Source: Sepiola atlantica
Lineage: Eukaryota > Mollusca > Cephalopoda > Sepiida > Sepiolidae
Length of the DNA: 64,000 nt
Reading direction: 5' to 3'
Assembly (NCBI GenBank): GCA_963556195.1
Contig: OY744523.1
Location: 80,226,497 to 80,290,496, forward strand
Shown here: piece after piece, positions 1-11,180 of the stretch
Position numbering within the stretch: position 1 is the first letter of the stretch
Layout of the letters: the number at the start of each line of letters is the position of its first letter
Made by a program: the position numbers and the translations under genes
Notes under the pieces: model-generated
Told to the model about the DNA's origin: nothing
Databases searched by the model: none
The model's input: the letters and a program-made list of their open reading frames with translations, nothing else

Positions 1-300
1 GCTCAGAGGAAGATTAAATCTAAACAGTATAGGAAGATGCATGCAGAACAGAGGCTTCGGTTGCATGGCCACGTTAAAAGAATGGATGAGGGCTCCTGGG
101 TTAGTAGATGTAGAACAATTGAGGTAGCAGGGTCAGCCAGCAAGGGAAACACAGAAGTGATAATGGACTTGAGAGAAAGAGGGATAAATAAAAACCCGGT
201 CAGAGATAGGTTTGTTTGGAATTCAATTCCTAAAAGCAGTCCAACACATGCCAGCATGTAAAATGGACATTAAACCGAATATGATGATGAATTCGACCTT
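1..300 (+). mobile_element. RTE-type LINE, 3' end fragment (ORF2 C-terminus)
   Basis: The open frame from 37 to 261 reads like the extreme C-terminus of a non-LTR retrotransposon ORF2: a HGHVKRMDEGSW block followed by a DLRERGI block and a DRFVWNSI block. These occur downstream of the reverse transcriptase in RTE-like elements of invertebrates. The frame closes at 259-261, and a short TGATGA-rich tail follows at about 279-290, as expected for RTE 3' ends. The RT itself lies upstream of the window, so this is at least truncated here. A frame loss in the middle (the usual basic GRPRKTW segment is disturbed) suggests a decayed copy. Confidence 0.6.
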
Positions 301-1067
301 TCTATGTCAAAATAAAACACTTATGACTATTTAGATGGACAAAGTTCCTGTCAAAATTCCCGGACAAGGAGTTATTCATTTGATGATGGTGGTACGCGTT
401 TATGGGAATTTCTGCAGTTTAGTTTTTGGTAGTAACCCCCCTACTCCACCTGATCCCATCTAGTACCGGGTACTAACATGGTTTTACCCTAAATGTCTTC
501 TCTGAGCCCCCCCCCCCCCAACCAGTATCAGGTAGCATCATGGTCTTGGACTGTCTTCTATACCCCCACCCCACCGGTACATGTGAATGGTACAAAGGTT
601 ATATACAGTGCTAAGTGGAAGGGGGATTTGTTTTTAAATTTGTAAGATCACCTTGCCATATTGCTAGCCAGTGAAAATAACTAGTATAAAAGCTAGCAAA
701 CAATAAGATTTCCACAAAACATCAACATTATATCTATTTTTCAACTGTTCTCTCTCTCTCTCCTTCTCGTCCTATTTTTTCATTCTTAGTGAGTTCTTTT
801 GGATAAAATAATCAAAAACAAAGGAATAAGAAGACATCAATTAACAAAGAAAAATAGCAAAATTAAACTGAGATAAAAACAATCTTAAGCATAAATAAAA
901 AGTAATTGACATTAAATATGGTTTATAAAAATGACACTACGTCAAATGGTTTCTGGTTTAACATTTTATTCTTCATATTGAGTATCGTGTTTTAAATGCA
1001 CAGAATAAGGAAATGCTGAAATATAATAAATTTAGTGACACGACAATGATTTTGAATAAAATGATAG
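301..1067. other. No gene recognised
   Basis: Intergenic sequence with poly-C runs near 510-520, a CT-rich run at 750-770 and AT-rich DNA from 780 to 1060. No open frame of note, splice structure or RNA gene was seen. Confidence 0.5.
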
Positions 1068-1123
1068 TGTAGCAATTGCATGAGCTAACTATTTTGTATC
1101 GGTCTATGTTAAAGAAAAGTTAA

Positions 1124-3478
1124 AGGCAGCCAGCTATGAATTTAATCACATGCTCCAGTTAGGTATTATTCGACCCTCATCTAGCCCTTAGGCATCCCCT
1201 TTACGTATGGTTCAAAAGTGTTCTGGGGACTGACGTCCTACAGGAGATTTCCGTCGACTGAACTCTACTACAGTTCCCGATCGTTACCCTATCCCCCATA
1301 TTAAGGATTTCGCTTCATCCTTGCATGGTTGTAGTATATTTTCAAAGTTGGATCTTGTTAAGGCTTACCACCAAATACCGGTTAATCCTACTGATATTCC
1401 TAAAACCGCTGTTACTCCTCCTTTTGGTGCTTTTAAATTTTTGACTATGCCATTCCATTTACGTAATGCAGCTAGCACTTTTCAACGTTTTATGGACGAG
1501 GTGGTCTGTGACTTAGATTTTGTGTATAACTATATAGACGACATTCTTATAGTTAACACCTCACCTGAGGAACATTTAAAACATCTTCGCATTTTTTTAG
1601 CGTTTGCAGCATTATCATGTTAGGATAAACCCTGTTAAATGTACTTTTGGTACCACAAGCCTTCTTTTCTTGGAACATGTAATAAGCTCGGAAGGTATTT
1701 CACCCCTTCCTGAAAAAGTCAAAGCTCTGCTCGATCTACATCCTCCAACTTCATTACGTCAATTGGGACATTTTCTTGGATTATTGAACTATTACAGATG
1801 TTTCCTTCCACATTGTGCTGACATACTCACTCCTCTGACGGATATGTTGAAAACTAGAAAGAAGAAGAATGAACCCATTTCACTTAATAACTGCCAACTG
1901 AAGGCCTTTCATGAGGCGAAGAAAAAGCTTGCAGATACATCATCCCATACCTGATGCTGCATTTTCCAGTTCAGCCGTTGGTGCAGTCTTACAGCAACGG
2001 ATTCAACCTTTATCATATTTATCTCCTTCTGAAAGTCGTTACCGTACTTTCGGACGTGAACTCTTGGCTATTTACATTAAATATTTTCGCCACGCGTTGG
2101 AAGGTCGGAAATTTGCCATTTACACTGATCATCGTCCACTTATGTTTGTGCTATATGCTAGGCCGAACAAATATTCTCCTCGTGAATCAAGATATTTGGA
2201 CTTCATTTCCCAATTCTCTAGTGACATACAGCATATATCCGGTTCACAGAACACTGCTGCATACGCATTATCTCATCTACCCATCAGCGCTATCTCTTTG
2301 CCAGAAGATATTGACCTCCGTCAAATGGCTCTGGATCAGCCATTTTAAGAGGATCTGAATCTTTCATCTCCATAGTTTGTTAATTGCAGATTCCAGTACG
2401 TGTCCATCCCTACAGCAGATGAGGAAATTTTGTGCAAGACTTCTCTGAATTCACCTCTCCCACTAGTTCCTGACAATCATCGAAGGACTGTTTTTTCTTC
2501 CTTACACAGATTGGCTCACAACGGTGTCTCTGCCTCGGTGAAACACATTTCCACCCGGTTCTTCTGGCCTAACATGAGATGTGAAATCACTGCTTGGACT
2601 CGTTCCTACCTACCCTGTCAGAAATTGAAGGTACACAGACATGTACGAGCCCCTCTTGGCACTTTCAGTACCCCTGATGCTAAATTCAAACACGATTTGG
2701 TTGGATCCTGGCCTGTTAGCCAAGGATATTCTTACTTACTGATCTGTATTGATCGTTTTTCATGGTGGTCTGAAAAGCGATATATCTGCTGAAACTGTAG
2801 CATGTGCCCTTGTGACGTGCTGGATTTCGTGTTATGGTGTCCCAGCAACAATTACCATTGATCGTGACAGAGTTTGAATCCTGCCTATTCCAAGAGCTTT
2901 CCAACATACTTGGTATTAAACGTACTAGGACTATTAGTTATCACCCAACTTGCAACAGAATGATTGAGCACTTTCATCGACAATAAACAGCCTCATTGCA
3001 TGCCGTCCCTGATTCACAGTGTTGGATCGAGTACGTTCCTATCGTTCTCCGCAGCTGTCGCTCTGCTATGGAGGAAGATTTAGGTTATTCACCAGCCAAA
3101 ATGCTTTACGGTACATCATTGGCATTGCCTGGTCATATGTTCACTCCTTCAGAGTCTGCAGTAATGGATTTGGAACTTTATGTTAACAGACTTAGATGCT
3201 ATTTCAGCAGTTTACCACACTTGAACACTCGTCATCAAAGCATCAAGTCAGCTTTACCTAAAGACATTTTATTATGGACACACGTTTTTATTCGGAATGG
3301 CTTTGTTAAACCACCACTCACACCACCTTATTCCGGTCCATATCGTGTGCTCAATCGTAACAAAAAATATTTTACTCTGGAGGAACTAAAGAGACTGTGT
3401 CGGTTGACAGACTTAAGCGAACATTTTCAGACAACAGCACTGGAAGCCCATGTTCCACCTACTATAACTCTTGAGTAA
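1124..3478 (+). pseudogene. Ty3/gypsy pol pseudogene (RT-RNase H-integrase)
   Basis: Frames at 1124-1623, 1604-1954, 1911-2348, 2400-2792 and 2996-3478 together follow the Ty3/gypsy pol order. The RT palm contains YIDD (in the 1321-1623 frame). The RT thumb/connection follows (GHFLGLLNYYRCFLP). RNase H contains TDHRPL. The integrase zinc-binding and core regions are partly preserved (NMRCEITAWTRS, then ICIDRFS), and an integrase C-terminal segment covers 2996-3478. In-frame stops occur near 1189 and 1230, and frames change near 1610, 1920 and 2790. It cannot encode a working polyprotein. Confidence 0.8.
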
Positions 3479-3960
3479 CATCTTCAGAGACATCCCAATC
3501 ATGTCGTCCCACTCACGTCTGGTAGACATGTCCATTTTTGTTGTAAAACCTTATATATCTGAACATTTGCATTTCCTAAAGTAATTAACTACTCCTTCTA
3601 CAATTTTGCACCTGCATGTGTAAAATATTCTTTTTGAATGACCCCGGTTTCATTTTAAAAAAAAAACATTTGTAATTCTTTCATTTTTCAGCAAATGAAC
3701 CTTTCGTATTTTGCAATAACAGAACGTTTTTCATCTTTGAACAAATGAACATTTTCCTATTTTTACATCAGAATATTACATTTTGGCTTCTTTTTTAGTA
3801 AAAGATACATTTTTGCCTTTGGCAGCATAACGAAAGCATTCTTGTTCAAATTTATAATCTATTTTTGCATTTTCATGTTCTTACCATTGTATTCTCATGT
3901 GCTGCTACTATCAATAAAGTTTCTCTTGTATTATCAGCTAAAAGCCTAAGCAGGGGGTTA

Positions 3961-4375
3961 TGTAGCAGTTGCATGAGCGTGACCGGCAATGAGATTGTAA
4001 TTCGGCTTGTGGTTATGTAATCATCGCCTCTTCACCGCAGAAGTGAATAACACTTGTAACACACGTGTAATGAGATTCATACGCGATTCATCATTCTGGC
4101 ATGAACATAAACCATGAGGTGAATCTTTAGTTCGCAAGTTTTCCTCTAACCCTAACACAGGATGCGCTTTTCCCGTTCTCAACCTGACTCAACCCCAAGC
4201 GGGTGAGATATTGAACTCCGGAATAATACCACTTCATCTAACCGACATGAATAAGCCCATTTTACTAGCTTCATTTTGTTCCTGTGTTCCCGTGAATAAA
4301 ACTTTATATCTATTTAGTTGTGGAGCCATTATTTATTTCATGGAAGAATGGTGATCTCTATTTGCTTATGTAACA
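3961..4375 (+). repeat. 3' LTR of the degenerate gypsy element
   Basis: It begins TGTAGCAG after a purine tract (AAGCAGGGGG, 3948-3957) and ends plausibly at TGTAACA (4369-4375), about 415 bp. A polyadenylation signal AATAAA occurs near 4294. The start matches the remnant at 1068. The 3' boundary is inferred from the TG...CA rule only. Confidence 0.5.
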
Positions 4376-5317
4376 TTTCTATTTCAGTCAGATTCGGCCA
4401 GACGTATTACTCTTCCAATTAAGTTGGTCATTCTGATTTTCTTCCAGGTTTAAACCACAAACCTCAAAAGTAGTTCCCAACTAAAATAGTTATAACTAGC
4501 ATCTGCATTCACTCAAAAATGTACACAAAATACTTAAAATATCAAAATCAATCTCTTCCATATAACTCGGTACAATTGTGAATTACAATTTCCCATGAAT
4601 GTAAATAAGTATAATTACATTTCTTGTCACAACTATATTACATTGAGAAGCTTTGTCAAAATTTAGAGAACAAAAATAATTTAGCAAAATTTAAAACTAT
4701 TGCTTGGATGCTAATTAATCTTGATTATGTATCAACAGATAGATGAATTTTAAAAATTTAAATTTGATAAAATATTCAGTACTTTTTATTCAATAAATAT
4801 AACCATTAATTAATTATACAACAGACAAGTTAATCCTGTCACAGTAATAGTTTTGCCAAGTGAAAATAAAAAAGGTAAAGGCTTCACCACTTTTCTTAAT
4901 GACATCATACATATATATTTCTTTTTCATGCAAAAATCTGAAAAATGCTAAAGTGATTTTGGAAATACACACATGTTGGACAAACTTAAAATTCTAACAA
5001 TAACTTCCTTAATAGTTATATATATATATATCATTTCGCAAAAAAGTATATACCTATTTGTGGTATTCCAACTTTGGAATAGCACAAATAGGTATATACT
5101 TTTTTGTACATAAAATATAAAATTACTCAACAAAACAATAACAAATACACTTGGAGATGAAATGTCATCATAATCACTGTCACTTGAAGGTGATTGTTTT
5201 AATTAAGTTCACTTCATCATTAGAATATGAAGCTGGTGCTTCTTCATTTTTGTGACTGATGCTATAAGATTCTAGCTCCATGCATACAAATTACATATAG
5301 GACACACAATTATTTTA
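4376..5317. other. No gene recognised; contains a perfect hairpin
   Basis: AT-rich sequence with no supported coding region. A near-perfect hairpin is annotated separately at 5039-5107. Confidence 0.5.
5039..5107. repeat. Near-perfect inverted repeat (hairpin)
   Basis: The left arm CAAAAAAGTATATACCTATT and what follows to about 5069 is the reverse complement of about 5074-5105, with a loop of a few bases and one mismatch. It is AT-rich and flanked by (AT)n at 5018-5030, so it could be the core of a small MITE or a cruciform-prone site. Confidence 0.75.
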
Positions 5318-6280
5318 TCAGTACATGGATTCTTTTTTATTGCCTTGGTATGGATAAAAGTATCGGTATTGACTTTGGGGTGAATAATATTTCTTACTAC
5401 CTTTGTGGGATGTTTGTTTTAGAGATATTATACACCCATCTCCTCCACAAATCCGTTGTCTTGTAACATTTATTTCTCCATGAATATTGTGGAATGCAAT
5501 ATGAAGGCGAATTGCAGACTTTAGTTTTTCTCCATCGTCATTTGAAAGGAATGTATGATTACCAATAGCAAACACCAACTCCTTACTAAAGAAATACCGA
5601 GGCATGTTTTCTGGAGTAGGGTGTGTGTGTGCAGGGGGGGTCATGGATATTTGGGGTTCTATTGTAAAGCAATTGATGCCTGCCACCTCAGCAGGAGATC
5701 TTATGAAAGTTCCATCCCAAAATAAAGTCATCAAATTCTTTTACTTGAAGAATTTGGACATTGATTGTTACATGTGGTTGCTCTAATTCCTTTTGTGGTA
5801 GGAATTGTATTTTATTTTCGCCGCTATTTATTTTACAAATGTTTCCTACTTTGGGTGCATCATTGTGATTAATAACTGTCAGATCCCCAACAGACAATAT
5901 TGTCTAAATCCACATAACTATTCTGGTCCTGATATGTTGTTAGACTCTGAATCAGTCGATCACGAGATAAAGGATTTAAAGCAGTCAACTTCAGTACAGT
6001 TGCTTTGTGAACCATTTCCCCATCAATCTCAACCATACAATCATATGGTGAGACTCTTGGGATCATTAGTTCTACTAGTGAATCCACCTCATCTTGAACA
6101 TGCACATCACTTACATGTGTGGTCATCTTTGTTGCTGCTTCTTCTTGTGATCAATTATTTTTTGCTTACACCAACCAGCTTTCAATTGGACTTCTTCAGA
6201 GTCACTCTTGATTTTTCCAGTGCATTGATTACAAAATCAGCATCAATCTCGAAATTCTAGTAGTCCAATTTTCCAGTTCT
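5318..6280 (-). pseudogene. Unidentified minus-strand coding remnant
   Basis: Three overlapping minus-strand frames (5318-5734, 5688-5897, 5869-6126) look protein-like. They run in a consistent order from high to low coordinates, as if one reading frame had been broken by frameshifts near 5880 and 5700. The best segments read ATVLKLTALNPLSRDRLI and VTINVQILQVKEFDDFILG. I do not recognise the family. The density of transposons around it and the broken frames suggest a mobile-element or retrocopied gene fragment rather than a working host gene. No catalytic motif was identified. Confidence 0.35.
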
Positions 6281-7099
6281 TTACCAAATTCACATTGCTG
6301 ACAACAAGATCACCAGTCCAATCTTTGATGTTTGAATAGTCAAGTGCAACACGTTTGGATGTTCATCCTTTCTTAACCCATTCAGAATGCTGGGTTAGAA
6401 TATTGTCACATTTGCAAATGTCATTAGAACAATAGACCAGATCAAGTGCATCAAACATTATTGTGTTTATACATTAAGCGGGGATTACCAAAAAAATCGC
6501 TTAACTATATCTGTTCGATTAAGAACAAAATATACACAAGAATCAGGCCACTTTATTTGAAGCTTGGCTATGCAAAACACTGAATCCATAAATGTAGATT
6601 GTATATCATGATATAATTGAGATGGAAGAATATTTGTGTTTGGAAGTTGAAATAAGAATAACAGTGAATGTGCAGCTTTTGAAATCATTTGAATTTGTTT
6701 GGAAAGGGAAAATTCTACATATGAATACAAACAAAGAAGTCCTTCATACATTACAGCAAGAAGCCTTAAGTTGTCTTTTATTTGATAAAGTTTTTATGGG
6801 ATGAGATTAATTTTGTCTGTTGTAATTGCATCCACAAATATCAATACACATGCAGTTGCACTTTGGATAAATGATATTTTCTACATCATGAGAATCAATA
6901 GTTGAAACATGAAGTAGTTTCTTTACATCTGATTTTTTTCAATTCAATTCAATTAATTTGGCAAAAAATAAAACAAGCATGCTTCAGTTGCCATGTAGGG
7001 AAAGAGTGGTCGAAATTTACACAGAAGAGGATACAGTAGCCCAGCACCTGTCGAAATTCACCTTGAATTGTTACGTTGTTGGCACATTTATTACTTCTC
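6281..7099. other. No gene recognised
   Basis: The short open frames here (for example 6485-6751 on the minus strand) show no family resemblance. No repeats of note were seen. Confidence 0.4.
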
Positions 7100-8205
7100 T
7101 TGGGAGTCTATTCCAAGGTGCAGGGATCCTGATTGAGAGGGATCCTGCTTGAGAAGCCGGCCATCCTCTGCTTCAATCAAAATCGGCAGTGAAATAGTTT
7201 CTTGTGGTGTCCGTGTAAACCTCTTTCTGGTACAGGAGTGAATAATAGGCCAAAACAAGATCACCGCGTAATCGTTGGCGCCCAAGGGAGAAAAGGTTAA
7301 GTTTCTTCAGTCGGCTTTCATAGGACAGATCTGATAGACCCTGCACTGTTTGAGTAGCCAGTCATTGAACCCTCTCCAAATGCTAGATATCATGTATTAG
7401 ATATGGAACAGATGCCTGGACACCATACTCTAACAGTGATCTGATGAGGGAGACATGAAGTTGTAGAAATATTTCAGGAGTGAGTTTGCAGAAAGAATGT
7501 CAAATGAGAAATAGAGTGCCCCTTGATTTATTTGCAGCCTGAAGGCAATGTTTAGATGGCTTGAAGGACGAGTCAACCAAAAGGCCAAGATCTTTTGTCT
7601 TGTTCGCCTCCTTGAGTGGGGCCGTGTCACTGCCGAGAATAAGAGCTGAGTCAGAAGGAGATCCCACTGCAATATGGCAGCATTTATCGACATTAAGGTA
7701 TAAGTCCCATTCAATGGACCATTTCGAGACACATTGAAGGCTAGACTTGAGATTGTTAATTTCGCTTCTACGAGCTACTAATTTGACGTCATCTGCAAAT
7801 AGGAGCACGTTTTCACCAATCACTTTGAGCATGTCGTTTATATAAAGAAGAAAGAGAATAGGACCCAGCACGGAGCCTTGAAGAACACAACTGCAAGCAA
7901 CCATTTCAGATGACAGACTGACATTTATCTGAACCCTTTATGTACGATCACCAAGAAAGGATCTTATCCACTTTATAACCGATTCAGGAAGACCATAGGT
8001 TTTGAGTTTATATAAAAGTAAGTGGTGATTGACAGAATCAAAGGCCTTGATAAAGTTCAAAAAAACAATGTCAGCAGTATCTTTGTCGTCCATTATACTC
8101 GTAACCCATTCTTACATCACAAGTGAATTTGTGAGACATGAACGTTTCGGAATGAAACCATGTTGAGATGGAGAGATAGTAGCAGTAGATATAAGATAGG
8201 TTATG
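7100..8205 (-). pseudogene. LINE reverse transcriptase, palm to C-terminus
   Basis: On the minus strand the reading starts with QHGFIPKRSC. It continues with an FIKAFDSVNHHLL block (RT motif A) and LQGSVLGPILFLLYINDM (motif B). The catalytic motif FADDVK lies in the 7500-7904 frame, followed by thumb sequence with SKWSIEWDLYLNVDKC. At least two in-frame stops lie near 7935 and 8110, and a frameshift sits near 7260. All core motifs remain recognisable, so the copy died fairly recently or under little decay, but it is not functional. Confidence 0.75.
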
Positions 8206-8513
8206 TGTAAAGTCGAACAGAATGAAGGAAGAAAGCGACCACGTGTTTGCGCGTGTTGTCTTACCTGCTGGGATGATCGCGGGGAGGGCGGAAATTAAAT
8301 TAATGGCGGCTGTGGTTTTTTGTACGATTATTGAGCGATGATGTCAGGCCTCACGTGACTGTTTTTCTGACCACCGATTGGCTGATGATGAACACTTGGA
8401 CAATAAAAGGAGTATGTTCAGAAGATCAAGGGAGTGTCTATCAACTGCATCAGTGTGATTAGACGTCCGACGTGCGTGTGTTAATCAACTGCCGTAGTTG
8501 CGAAACGAATATA
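8206..8513 (+). repeat. 5' LTR (308 bp)
   Basis: Starts TGTAAAGTCGAACAG and contains ACAATAAAAGG, a likely polyadenylation signal. Compared with the 3' LTR it ends TA instead of CA and lacks one 8-bp GTAGTTGC unit; otherwise the two are nearly identical. Confidence 0.85.
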
Positions 8514-8528
8514 AGCTATTTCGGCGAA

Positions 8529-9272
8529 ATGGGGGAAAAAATTGACCTCAAATTAATACCAGAGTTTGATGGATCGAACCCGGTAATTGACTGGGTGGAA
8601 AAGGTGGAATTACATTGCCTTTTGTCTGGCGTAAAAAACCTCGAACATGTTGTTCCTCTGCGCTTGTCCGGCGGCGCGTTTGCGGTGTATCAACAGCTCA
8701 GCCATGAGGGCAAACAGGACTACGAGAAAATCAAGGTGGCACTGTTCAAGGCGTTTGCGATTGACCCCACCACTGCTTGGGAGCAACTTGAGGCAAGGAC
8801 CTTACGTCCGGGCGAAACGGTCGACGTGTACTTGGCAGAGCTGACGAAGTTGACGGTGTTGTTTGGTGGACTGCCTGAGCGGGCCTTAGCATGCAAATTC
8901 TTAGCGGGACTCCCGACAGGAGCGAAGCAACTACTACGAGCTAGCTCAAGTGCAGATTCGCTGCCCCTTAATGACCTAGTAGATCGGGCCAGGACTGTAA
9001 TGAAGAATTACTCCGAAATGAGGGAACCAGTAAGTGCTGCTGCTCAGTCCACACCGAATGATAAGAAACTGTATCAAGGACCTGGTCCACGTGGTGGAAT
9101 CGTATGCTACAGATGCAATGGACAGGGCCACATCGCAAGGAACTGCCGGCAACAAGCAATGGCTGTTCGCTGCTACCGGTGTAAGGAAGCTGGCCATATA
9201 GCTCAAGACTGTCCGGGAAACGGAACCGGGGACAAGGTGTCAGCGTCGACCTCTTCCCCACGCAGAAATTAA
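8529..9272 (+). CDS. Gag protein with two CCHC zinc knuckles
   Basis: This is the structural (capsid and nucleocapsid) protein of the 8206-10750 retroelement. I chose the ATG at 8529 because the longer open frame starting at 8472 begins inside the LTR; only 15 bases separate LTR and this start. About 247 residues. The N-terminal two thirds is the capsid-like region (FDGSNPVIDWVEKVE start, EQLEARTLRPGETVDVYLAEL in the middle). The C-terminal third has two zinc knuckles: CYRCNGQGHIARNC and CYRCKEAGHIAQDC, both C-X2-C-X4-H-X4-C. It is intact. The pol frame overlaps its 3' end in the -1 frame, with a slippery heptamer at 9215-9221. Confidence 0.85.
   Translation: MGEKIDLKLIPEFDGSNPVIDWVEKVELHCLLSGVKNLEHVVPLRLSGGAFAVYQQLSHEGKQDYEKIKVALFKAFAIDPTTAWEQLEARTLRPGETVDVYLAELTKLTVLFGGLPERALACKFLAGLPTGAKQLLRASSSADSLPLNDLVDRARTVMKNYSEMREPVSAAAQSTPNDKKLYQGPGPRGGIVCYRCNGQGHIARNCRQQAMAVRCYRCKEAGHIAQDCPGNGTGDKVSASTSSPRRN
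9215..9259 (+). promoter_or_regulatory. Programmed -1 ribosomal frameshift signal (gag to pol)
   Basis: GGGAAAC at 9215-9221 is a canonical X-XXY-YYZ slippery heptamer in the correct phase: gag reads GGA-AAC at 9216-9221. Six bases later a stem-loop can form. GGGGA (9228-9232) pairs with TCCCC (9255-9259), and AGGT (9235-9238) pairs with ACCT (9249-9252), around a 10-base loop. The -1 frame is open from here into protease. Efficiency is not predictable by eye. Confidence 0.65.
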
Positions 9273-10357
9273 ATGAGACGCTGCCGATCATCCCGATATA
9301 TATCAACGAAACACTGTGCTCAGCACTCCTCGATTCCGGGTGCTCCCGCACTATCGTATGTGCAGATCTCTGCCACATTTGGAGAAAGAAGAACGTCAGA
9401 GTGACTACCATCAGTGGAGAGACGCGCACATGTTGCGGCGTGGGCAATGTAACTATACGGACGAAAAATGGAAGCTTCGCTAACCTAGAGGCGCTGGTAG
9501 TGCTCGAAAAACCCCTGAGTTTTGACCTGCTCCTAGGATATGATGACATCAGAGCCCTTGGTGGTGTCCATATAACGGTGACAGGGGCGGTACATTTTCA
9601 GGAGAAAGCCCCAGTGTGTGCTGCGCTAAGGATCGACCAACCAGACTTCAGCGTCGAATTTGACGAGCAAAAGAGGGTTTGGACTGCCTCATGGAAGTGG
9701 TCGAAAAACAGTGAACCAGCCAAACTGCAGAATGGAATAACTGAATACCATGTGCCCGACCACATGAGGCCCGCGTACGAAGAGGAACTTCGCAAATGGA
9801 TCGAGGATGGCTGGCTGATTTCCTACCCATACAAAAAACTTGGACCTCCTAAGGGTCTGATCCCATTAATGGCGGTCGCTCAGCACAACAAAGCCAAAGT
9901 CAGGCCGGTAATGGACTACCAAGAACTGAACTCGCATGTCGATGCGTTTACAGCTGATGCTGATGTGTGTGCTAGCAAACTACGAGAGTGGCGCCAGCTG
10001 GGTTCTAATGTGTCCCTGTTGGATCTGAGAAGGGCATATCTGCAGGTCCGAGTTAACGAGACAATGTGGCCGTTTCAGACGGTAGTGTTTGCCGGTAGGA
10101 GGTATTGCCTCACAAGACTGGGCTTTGGGCTGAACGTTGCGCCCCAAATAATGATGAAATGTGGATCCGACCTATGCCCCATTGCCGTGATGACATGGCT
10201 GAGACCCTCAGCACAGATGGCGATAGTTCCAGCGCCACTTCTGAAAGCCCCAATGACGATGGAGCCCAGCTTGATGGAAGGACTGCTGGCAACGTTAATG
10301 GCGACAGATCTGTTACCCCTCCTGAGAGCTCTGATGAAGATGAAGAAGTCCAGCTAA
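9222..10357 (+). pseudogene. Truncated pol: protease and partial reverse transcriptase
   Basis: This is the -1 frame relative to gag. Aspartic protease is marked by LLDSGCSRTIV (active-site GAT at 9332-9334) and a later LLLGYDDI block. RT fingers and palm follow (KVRPVMDYQELN, then LLDLRRAYLQVRV, which carries the first catalytic Asp, then TRLGFGLNVAP). At about 10145-10190 the sequence switches to unrelated low-complexity residues from the C-terminal end of pol, and the catalytic YxDD, RNase H and integrase are missing. In the neighbouring frame the tail (10105-10527) reads LIPLRRSARNKRP and ends at the 3' LTR. It is a deletion, not simple decay. Confidence 0.8.
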
Positions 10358-10434
10358 TCCCCCTCCGTAGGAGTGCCCGTAACAAACGACCGCGGCCGCA
10401 ATGCCGCATGTGTGATCTTGAGACCAGAGGGGAG

Positions 10435-10750
10435 TGTAAAGTCGAACAGAATGAAGGAAGAAAGCGACCACGTGTTTGCGCGTGTTGTCTTACCTGCTGG
10501 GATGATCGCGGGGAGGGCGGAAATTAAATTAATGGCGGCTGTGGTTTTTTGTACGATTATTGAGCGATGACGTCAGGCCTCACGTGACTGTTTTTCTGAC
10601 CACCGATTGGCTGATGATGAACACTTGGACAATAAAAGGAGTATGTTCAGAAGATCAAGGGAGTGTCTATCAACTGCATCAGTGTGATTAGACGTCCGAC
10701 GTGCGTGTGTTAATCAACTGCCGTAGTTGCGTAGTTGCGAAACGAATACA
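10435..10750 (+). repeat. 3' LTR (316 bp) preceded by polypurine tract
   Basis: It starts TGTAAAG right after the purine tract AGAGGGGAG (about 10425-10434) and ends ACGAATACA. It carries a tandem GTAGTTGC duplication (about 10723-10738) absent from the 5' copy. The TSD TTATG follows at 10751-10755. Confidence 0.85.
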
Positions 10751-10755
10751 TTATG

Positions 10756-11180
10756 ATTGCTCATTTGGGTAGAGCTTCCATGGATTTTGAGACGATAGAG
10801 GTGAGGTTCACTTGTCTGTAATTCATTGGGTCTTTTTTGTCACCCCTTTTTAAGATGGGGCAGATTGTGGCCAATCAGCAAGAACAACTCCAGTAACCAG
10901 TGAAAGGTTGAAAAGGACTGTTAAACGTTCAGGTGCAACAGCCCATAAAATTGCTGGATGTAGTCCATCCGGACCTTGCCCCTTATTCACATCCAAGGAC
11001 AAAACTGTTTCTTAACCTCATCCTGATCAACCGCATTGGTGGTTCTATCATATGTAGCGTTGCAGAGACTCTGCCATCATCATCTTTGAAAATATTTGCG
11101 AAAATATCGGCAAAGAAAAATGCTTGTTGGTTTGAGTGCTCAATTTTTTCACCTTCAGAATTACGTAAAGTTACAATTTA
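10756..11180 (-). pseudogene. LINE reverse transcriptase, N-terminal part
   Basis: On the minus strand this segment carries PDGLHPAILWAVAPERL, then a KRGDKKDPMNYRQVNLTS block. This is the fingers region of CR1/Jockey-class reverse transcriptases (usual form: PDGLHP, KKGDK, NYRPVSL). There are internal stops. It continues on the other side of the inserted LTR element at 8205. Upstream of about 11180 the similarity fades. Confidence 0.7.

Larger units (their letters stand above)
1068..4375 (+). mobile_element. Degenerate Ty3/gypsy LTR retrotransposon with 3' LTR
   Basis: A decayed pol (1124-3478) is followed by about 480 bases of AT-rich sequence, a purine tract at 3948-3957 and an LTR-like block from 3961. 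The LTR start, TGTAGCAGTTGCATGAGC, recurs with one mismatch at 1068-1086, directly before the RT-coding sequence. The 5' side is therefore reduced to the first ~20 bases of an LTR joined to mid-pol, with gag, protease and most of the 5' LTR deleted. This is a dead copy. Boundaries at the far 3' end are approximate. Confidence 0.7.
8206..10750 (+). mobile_element. Internally deleted Ty3/gypsy-like LTR retrotransposon
   Basis: It has paired LTRs (8206-8513 and 10435-10750) and 5-bp target duplications TTATG (8201-8205, 10751-10755). A complete gag with two zinc knuckles is present. The pol frame runs through protease into RT, then jumps to the element's C-terminal tail, so RT catalytic YxDD, RNase H and integrase are missing. 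At 2,545 bp it is a deletion derivative that would need help from an intact relative to move. Sense is + while its host LINE is on the minus strand. Confidence 0.85.
7100..11180 (-). mobile_element. CR1/Jockey-like LINE fragment split by a later LTR element
   Basis: Minus-strand RT sequence runs from about 11180 down to 10756, is interrupted by the LTR element 8206-10750, and resumes at 8205 down to about 7100. Both halves join at the 5-bp duplication TTATG (8201-8205 and 10751-10755), so the LTR element landed inside this LINE. The downstream half ends in a GRQRLRGDL-like block (about 7230-7290) typical of CR1-like C-termini. The 5' end (endonuclease) was not confidently seen. Confidence 0.7.
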
